NCBI RefSeq assembly: GCF_029238425.1
Contig: NZ_JAQWGB010000101.1
Location: 1 to 64,000, forward strand
Source: Flavicella sp.
GTDB taxonomy: Bacteria; Bacteroidota; Bacteroidia; Flavobacteriales; Flavobacteriaceae
Length of the DNA: 64,000 bases
Reading direction: 5' to 3'
Below, one piece after another: positions 58,467 through 64,000 of the stretch (its first letter is position 1; each line of letters begins with the position of its first letter). A program made the translations under genes and the position numbers. Under the pieces are notes generated by a model. The model made no database searches. It was given only the letters and a program-made list of their open reading frames with translations, and had not been told where the DNA came from.

Positions 58467-60008
58467 CTATACTCTAGAACGCATTTTTCTTTTCACTACC
58501 TCTTCCACCGGAATTCCTTCAATATTTGATTCCAACCAAGAAATAATATCTAAATACAAAAATGCCCTCTTTTCATAAGGATGGTCTTCAAATTCCTTCA
58601 GTTCTTTATGTAGTTTCTTGAAGGCATCTTTCAATTCATTTGGATACAAAGAAGTCAGATTTCTTAAGAATTTGATCATTTTTTTCTGAACCTCATACAA
58701 GTTATCCATTTTTAGTAAAAACTTATAGGTAGACTTGATCAGTTCGTCAATATTTTGGTCTTGTCCAGATTCATAATGCGCAACCAAGTCCAACACTCTT
58801 GTATAACAAAGCAGGTCTTCACGCATTTTTAGATCCTTATTTTGTATAATTTTATTTAGATAAATAATACAATTATCATAATCCCCAGCACCAAAATACA
58901 TACATCCTATTTTATAATAAAATAACATCACGTGATGTGCATCTATCTTTTTACCAAAAGCTTTGATCTGACTTAAAACATCGGGTACAAATTGAGTTCC
59001 TTTTTCAAATTCCCCTTCTAAATAATAAAGATTTATTTTATGTTGATACAGATATAAATTGGCCAATAACAAGGTGTTTTCGTTGACAAAAAACCTTCTA
59101 TATTCAATGGAATCTTCCAATGAAATTAAGGTTTCATTAAATTTATATGTCTGCTGCAAATAGAAAAGAGATTCTAAAGAATAATTTACCGCTTTCAAAT
59201 AAAACACCGGATGCAACTGTTTCATATCCGGATATTCATCAAACAACGCAACTAATTTTTGAGAATACCTGTAACAAGACAAAAAGTCTTGAATGATAAA
59301 AGCATACCACAACTTTGCTTGAAACAAAAACATTTTACCAGTAAAACCTTGTTCTGAAAAAACAAAATTTGGCAAACGAGCTTCGTAGTAATCGTTTACA
59401 ATCTTAAAGTCATTATCGTTTCTAACGTAGCCATATTTTAAAAACCAACTATATAATTGCAACGATAAATTGGAAAGCTTTGAAACCACCACATTTTTTG
59501 CACTTATATTTTTAGCTTCAACAGACAATATATCTGCGCGATCACTCATAGATCTCGTAATATACTGCGACTCTATAACTTTTTCCAGCTCAACCAATTC
59601 ATAAGCTAAGGTATATTCTTCTTTGCTAATGGCTACATTTTTGGTTTTATCCAAAATTTTCAAACTCTGTTTATACAAACCTTTATTGTATAATATTGTA
59701 GCAAAATCCAACTGCTCTCTAATTTGCGTTCTAGCATTTTGATGAATCGGACTCAAACGCAAACTAATTAAAATTTGCTTGTATAAATGTGCTTTTGAAT
59801 TTGAAATTTGCTGTTTCTTGATATTCGTTTTCTTCAATATCAATTGCTCATCATAGACTTCCATTTTATCCATAACACTAAAAAGCGCCATAAAATTAGC
59901 TTCAGCGTTTCCACCTAATCTCCCTGCATACAGTTTAAACTGCCTCTTCTCTGATTTCGACAAAGACTTGATTAATAAAAAAAGAGAATCTTTTTGATCC
60001 TGTGGCAT
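58467..60008 (-). CDS. Uncharacterised alpha-helical protein (TPR-like)
   Basis: 513-aa intact ORF; repeated helix-turn-helix layout; no recognised catalytic motif. Confidence 0.6.
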   Translation of the reverse strand: MPQDQKDSLFLLIKSLSKSEKRQFKLYAGRLGGNAEANFMALFSVMDKMEVYDEQLILKKTNIKKQQISNSKAHLYKQILISLRLSPIHQNARTQIREQLDFATILYNKGLYKQSLKILDKTKNVAISKEEYTLAYELVELEKVIESQYITRSMSDRADILSVEAKNISAKNVVVSKLSNLSLQLYSWFLKYGYVRNDNDFKIVNDYYEARLPNFVFSEQGFTGKMFLFQAKLWYAFIIQDFLSCYRYSQKLVALFDEYPDMKQLHPVFYLKAVNYSLESLFYLQQTYKFNETLISLEDSIEYRRFFVNENTLLLANLYLYQHKINLYYLEGEFEKGTQFVPDVLSQIKAFGKKIDAHHVMLFYYKIGCMYFGAGDYDNCIIYLNKIIQNKDLKMREDLLCYTRVLDLVAHYESGQDQNIDELIKSTYKFLLKMDNLYEVQKKMIKFLRNLTSLYPNELKDAFKKLHKELKEFEDHPYEKRAFLYLDIISWLESNIEGIPVEEVVKRKMRSRV

Positions 60009-60350
60009 AATGAAAGTTTATAATTTCCTAACTAGAAAAACAAACTTACTACATTTTTTACATTTTTCTGAAAAACTCATACAAATAGAAATCCACTTGT
60101 CAAATTCTACTAAAATCCCTGTTATTTATATAAACAAACTAAAAACAAATCCTATTTATTCTAAAATAAGAAATCCACCTACTCTAAAACAGACCAAAAA
60201 CCAGTCAATTTTGGTTTGCCAATTTTTCAATTAGCCATTGTAAAAAGAAAACACCTTAATTATTGATTTACAGTTCATTAACTCGTTCTTAGAAACAATT
60301 GAATACAGTAATCATTGTAGATATCGTAATAAAAAAGGCAATATATACGT

Positions 60351-60358
60351 TATTTTTG
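60351..60358 (+). promoter_or_regulatory. Bacteroidetes-type -7 element upstream of leuA
   Basis: TATTTTTG matches TAnnTTTG ~32 bp upstream of ATG 60390. Confidence 0.4.
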
Positions 60359-60389
60359 AAGTATAGTTAAAACACAAATACAAGGAAAG

Positions 60390-61550
60390 ATGAGTGATAA
60401 TCATGTTCAAATTTTTGACACAACCCTAAGAGATGGTGAGCAAGTACCTGGATGTAAACTGAATACTTCGCAAAAATTAGTTATTGCAGAGCAGTTAGAT
60501 TTATTAGGAGTTGATATCATTGAAGCTGGTTTCCCTGTTTCAAGTCCTGGTGATTTTAAATCAGTTGAAGAAATTTCTAGAATTGTAAAAAACGCTACGG
60601 TTTGTGGACTTACTAGAGCACATGAAAACGACATTAAAGTTGCTGCTGAAGCACTTAAGTTAGCAAAAAGACCAAGAATCCATACAGGGATTGGTACTTC
60701 TGAATCTCATATAAAATATAAATTCAACACAACTCCAGAAAAAATTATTGAAAGAGCTCAAGCAGCTGTGAAATATGCCAAAGGATTTGTTGAAGATATT
60801 GAATTTTATGCAGAGGATGCTGGTAGAACAGACAATGAGTATTTAGCTCGTGTTTGTGAAGCTGTAATTAAATCAGGTGCTACAGTATTAAATATACCCG
60901 ACACTACAGGATATTGTTTGCCTGAAGAATACGGTGCAAAAATAAAATACCTTAAAGAAAATGTAAAAGGTATTGAAAATGTAATTTTATCATGTCATTG
61001 CCATAATGATTTAGGATTGGCAACTGCTAATTCTATCGCAGGTATCGTTAATGGTGCTAGACAGATTGAATGTACCATCAATGGTATTGGAGAAAGAGCT
61101 GGAAATACTGCTTTAGAAGAGGTTGTTATGATTATGAAGCAACACCCTTATTTGGATCTTGACACAAATGTGAATACACAAATGCTGTTTGGTATCAGTC
61201 AATTGGTTCAAGAAAGCATGGGAATGGTTGTTCAACCAAATAAAGCTGTTGTCGGTGATAATGCCTTTGCTCATAGTTCTGGTATCCACCAAGATGGTGT
61301 TATCAAAAACAGAGAAACATATGAGATTATGGATCCAGCTGATGTTGGAGTAACAGAATCTTCAATTGTTTTAACAGCAAGAAGCGGTAGAGCTGCTTTA
61401 GCGTACAGATTAAAAAACAATGGATATGAGTTGACAAAACTTCAATTGGATGCTACATACCCTGAGTTCTTAAAATTTGCAGATACAAAGAAAGAAATCA
61501 ATGATGAAGATTTACATATTCTAATGGAAAGATGTGAAATCAAAGCATAA
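60390..61550 (+). CDS. leuA: 2-isopropylmalate synthase-type enzyme, short form
   Basis: [89 protein letters not shown]. Confidence 0.88.
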   Translation: MSDNHVQIFDTTLRDGEQVPGCKLNTSQKLVIAEQLDLLGVDIIEAGFPVSSPGDFKSVEEISRIVKNATVCGLTRAHENDIKVAAEALKLAKRPRIHTGIGTSESHIKYKFNTTPEKIIERAQAAVKYAKGFVEDIEFYAEDAGRTDNEYLARVCEAVIKSGATVLNIPDTTGYCLPEEYGAKIKYLKENVKGIENVILSCHCHNDLGLATANSIAGIVNGARQIECTINGIGERAGNTALEEVVMIMKQHPYLDLDTNVNTQMLFGISQLVQESMGMVVQPNKAVVGDNAFAHSSGIHQDGVIKNRETYEIMDPADVGVTESSIVLTARSGRAALAYRLKNNGYELTKLQLDATYPEFLKFADTKKEINDEDLHILMERCEIKA

Positions 61551-61567
61551 TTTATAAAAAACCATAC

Positions 61568-61596
61568 AAAAAGCCTTACTAATTTAGTAAGGCTTT
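61568..61596 (+). terminator. Terminator downstream of leuA
   Basis: aaaagccttactaa-tttagtaaggctttttttt. Confidence 0.8.
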
Positions 61597-61749
61597 TTTT
61601 TGTTTAAAACCGAACCATCTGTTTACTAAACCTCTCATTACAAGCAATAAATTTGGATAAACCCTAAAAAAAACGTAATATAATAAGGTAACTAAAAGTT
61701 TACAGCTTACATTTTTTCTATATAACTATAATACTTAAACCATATTGCT

Positions 61750-63906
61750 ATGAAATTACGTATTGCGTTGATGAATGTACATGGCCTTGTTCGAGGTGAA
61801 AATCTTGAAATAGGTAGAGATGCCGACAACGGCGGTCAAACTAGATATGTTTATGATCTAGCCATGCACCTATCAAAACACCCCAAAGTTAAATCAGTTC
61901 ACATTTTCACACGACTCATAGACGACCCAGAAGTGTCTAAATGTTATTCTATTCCAAAAGAAAGAATCAATTCTAAATTAGAAATACATCGAATTCCCTT
62001 TGCTGGTAAAAAGTACCAACCAAAGGAATACTTATGGGATTTTTTAGACGATTTTGTCTCAGGTACTATTGCTCATATGAAAAAAAATGAAATTTTACCT
62101 GATTGGATTCACAGTCATTATGGCGATGCGGGATATGCGGCTGTGGAATTATCCAAAATATTAAATATTCCTTTTTGCCATACTGGTCATTCGTTAGGAT
62201 TGCATAAAAAAATAAAACTTTTAGAAAAAGGACAATGCGAAGAGGAACTTGAGAAAAAATTCAACTTCAAAAAAAGAATTGATGCAGAAGAATTAGTTTT
62301 AGAAAATTCCGAATTTATAATTACATCTACGCATCAAGAAATTCAATCTTATGAACAATATAAAAACCATCAACAGGCAAAATTTCAAATAATTCCGCCT
62401 GGAATAAATATCGATAAATTTGAACCTTATTATTGTCACAAAGATGAAAACGAGAATAGCAAAAGACATCATTGGGTAGGAGAAAAAATAGAAAAATTTT
62501 TATCAAACCCTCATAAACCAGTTATTGTTGCGATTTCTAGACCAGACCGTCATAAAAACCTAAGAACTCTTATAGAAGTTTATGGTAAAAACAAAGAGCT
62601 TCAGAGCCTAGCAAATCTTGTGATTTTTGCCGGAATTAGGCAAGACATCAACGAAATGCCGGATAAAGAAAAATCCGTACTGACCGAGATTCTACTTTTA
62701 ATGGACAAATATGACCTTTATGGAAAACTTGCAATTCCTAAAAAACACGATGTAGAAAATGAAATTGCTACTATTTATTCTTATTGCGCAGAAAAAAAAG
62801 GAGTCTTTGCTAGCTTAACTCTGTATGAAAATTTTGGCCTCACTATTATTGAAGCAGCAAGTTCAGGCTTACCTGTTGTTGCAACTAAATTTGGTGGCCC
62901 TTCAGAGATCATCCCTAACTGTAGCAATGGAATTCTTGTAAATCCACTGAACGCAGATGAAATTAGCTCAGCTTTGATAAAAACCCTTACAAATAATGAC
63001 ATCTGGAGAAACCATTCTGAAAACGGTATCTCCAACGTAAGAAAAATCTACAATTGGGAAAGTCATGTAGAAACTTACTTAAAAAGAATTTGTGAAAATT
63101 TAAAAGCATCGTCTAGTAAAAATTATGATGCTACAGGAATCCCTATACAATTAAGACTTAAACAGAACATAGAAAAATTAATCGTATGTGATATAGATGG
63201 AACATTATTGCATCCCGAAACGAATAACCCAGGCTTAGAAAAACTTTTATTTCAACTAAACAAAAGACCAAAAAATGTAGCTTTTGCACTTGCTTCTGGT
63301 AGAAACTTAACTAAAACTATTGAGTTCTTAAAGGAATATGATGTTCCTACTCCAGATATTGTCATTTCTTCCGTTGGAACAGAAATTTACTATCCTTATC
63401 AAGATAGTTTTCACCTGGATAAAAAATGGCATAAATTTATTGGAGGAAGATGGAAACGCAACGAAATCTACAAGGCTTTAAGCTCTATCAAATGGCTTAA
63501 ATTACAAGCTGACCTTGGGTCTCAAAATATTTATAAAATCTCATACGATTACATAAAAGAAGATTTCAATTTAACTGAAATTAAAGATGCCCTAGGAGAC
63601 ATCTATCACTTGGTAAATATCATCGCGTCACAAGATCAATTTTTAGACATCATTCCTAGAAGAGCTTCCAAAGGAAACTCCGTAAAATATGTGTGTAGAA
63701 AATGGAATATTCCCAAAAAATCTACTTATACCGCTGGGGATTCTGGTAACGATAGCGATATGTTTATGCCTTTGGTAAAATCAATCATTGTAAAAAATCA
63801 CAGTAAAGAACTTATTCCTTTGCTCCATCTTCAAAACAATTACGCCTCTAAAGGAATTGCAGCGGAAGGAGTTTTAGAAGGATTAAGACACTATAAAGTT
63901 TTATAA
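61750..63906 (+). CDS. Sucrose-phosphate synthase (GT4) fused to HAD sucrose-6-phosphate phosphatase-like domain
   Basis: NVHGLVRGENLEIGRDADNGGQTRYVYDLA; ASLTLYENFGLTIIEAASSGLPVVATKFGGP; C-terminal VCDIDGTLLHPETNNPG and TAGDSGNDSDMF. Confidence 0.85.
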   Translation: MKLRIALMNVHGLVRGENLEIGRDADNGGQTRYVYDLAMHLSKHPKVKSVHIFTRLIDDPEVSKCYSIPKERINSKLEIHRIPFAGKKYQPKEYLWDFLDDFVSGTIAHMKKNEILPDWIHSHYGDAGYAAVELSKILNIPFCHTGHSLGLHKKIKLLEKGQCEEELEKKFNFKKRIDAEELVLENSEFIITSTHQEIQSYEQYKNHQQAKFQIIPPGINIDKFEPYYCHKDENENSKRHHWVGEKIEKFLSNPHKPVIVAISRPDRHKNLRTLIEVYGKNKELQSLANLVIFAGIRQDINEMPDKEKSVLTEILLLMDKYDLYGKLAIPKKHDVENEIATIYSYCAEKKGVFASLTLYENFGLTIIEAASSGLPVVATKFGGPSEIIPNCSNGILVNPLNADEISSALIKTLTNNDIWRNHSENGISNVRKIYNWESHVETYLKRICENLKASSSKNYDATGIPIQLRLKQNIEKLIVCDIDGTLLHPETNNPGLEKLLFQLNKRPKNVAFALASGRNLTKTIEFLKEYDVPTPDIVISSVGTEIYYPYQDSFHLDKKWHKFIGGRWKRNEIYKALSSIKWLKLQADLGSQNIYKISYDYIKEDFNLTEIKDALGDIYHLVNIIASQDQFLDIIPRRASKGNSVKYVCRKWNIPKKSTYTAGDSGNDSDMFMPLVKSIIVKNHSKELIPLLHLQNNYASKGIAAEGVLEGLRHYKVL

Positions 63907-63908
63907 TT

Positions 63909-64000
63909 ATGTATTCAGGAGGAGGATTTAGCAAATGGGAAATTGGTGATATAGATGTATTTATCCATAATGGTAAATACCATTTATTTCATCTTATTAT
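63909..64000 (+). CDS. 5' end of a possible beta-propeller glycoside hydrolase (truncated by window edge)
   Basis: ATG 63909 translates to MYSGGGFSKWEIGDIDVFIHNGKYHLFHLI..., DxxVF-HNGKYHLFH resembling GH32/GH43-type first blades; 3 bp after the SPS stop. Confidence 0.4.
   Translation, partial: MYSGGGFSKWEIGDIDVFIHNGKYHLFHLI

Noticed and set aside
1-64000. CRISPR arrays, prophage, transposons, integrases or defence islands
   Set aside because: No repeat-spacer arrays, transposase/integrase motifs or terminal inverted repeats were seen; the only tRNA has no integrase next to it.

Overview
The window is 64 kb of an AT-rich Bacteroidetes (Flavobacteriia-like, probably marine) chromosome. It divides into five blocks. 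(1) ~0.4-17.6 kb, minus strand: a polysaccharide-utilisation block, most consistent with a sulfated galactan / lambda-carrageenan. It has a GH110-like beta-helix enzyme, two S1-type sulfatases, two diverged paralogues of a large beta-propeller enzyme I suspect are GH150 lambda-carrageenase-like, a ThuA-domain protein, an AraC regulator and a hybrid two-component system (HTCS). No SusC/SusD pair is visible. (2) ~17.8-31.5 kb: an envelope/signalling block centred on an ECF sigma factor, a transmembrane Cache Ser/Thr kinase and a PP2C-like phosphatase. Four nearby promoters share a bipartite motif (WGGGkTTT-N10/12-TACGCTRTT) that I found by eye and propose as the sigma factor's local regulon. One motif lies in front of the phosphatase gene and another in front of an outer-membrane gene split by an in-frame TAA directly after its signal peptide. 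The block also has an App1-phosphatase/DAG-kinase pair and two paralogous ~255-aa exported proteins. (3) A tRNA-Arg(TCG) and a textbook dcw cell-division/murein cluster, mraZ to ftsZ, with a likely MraZ operator and a repeat-bearing FtsZ linker. (4) An ilvD-B-N-C / ilvA branched-chain amino-acid cluster, a TruA-like gene and leuA. (5) A sucrose-phosphate synthase/phosphatase fusion followed by the start of a putative glycoside-hydrolase gene at the window edge. All assignments come from reading the sequence and from memory of protein families; no database search was run.
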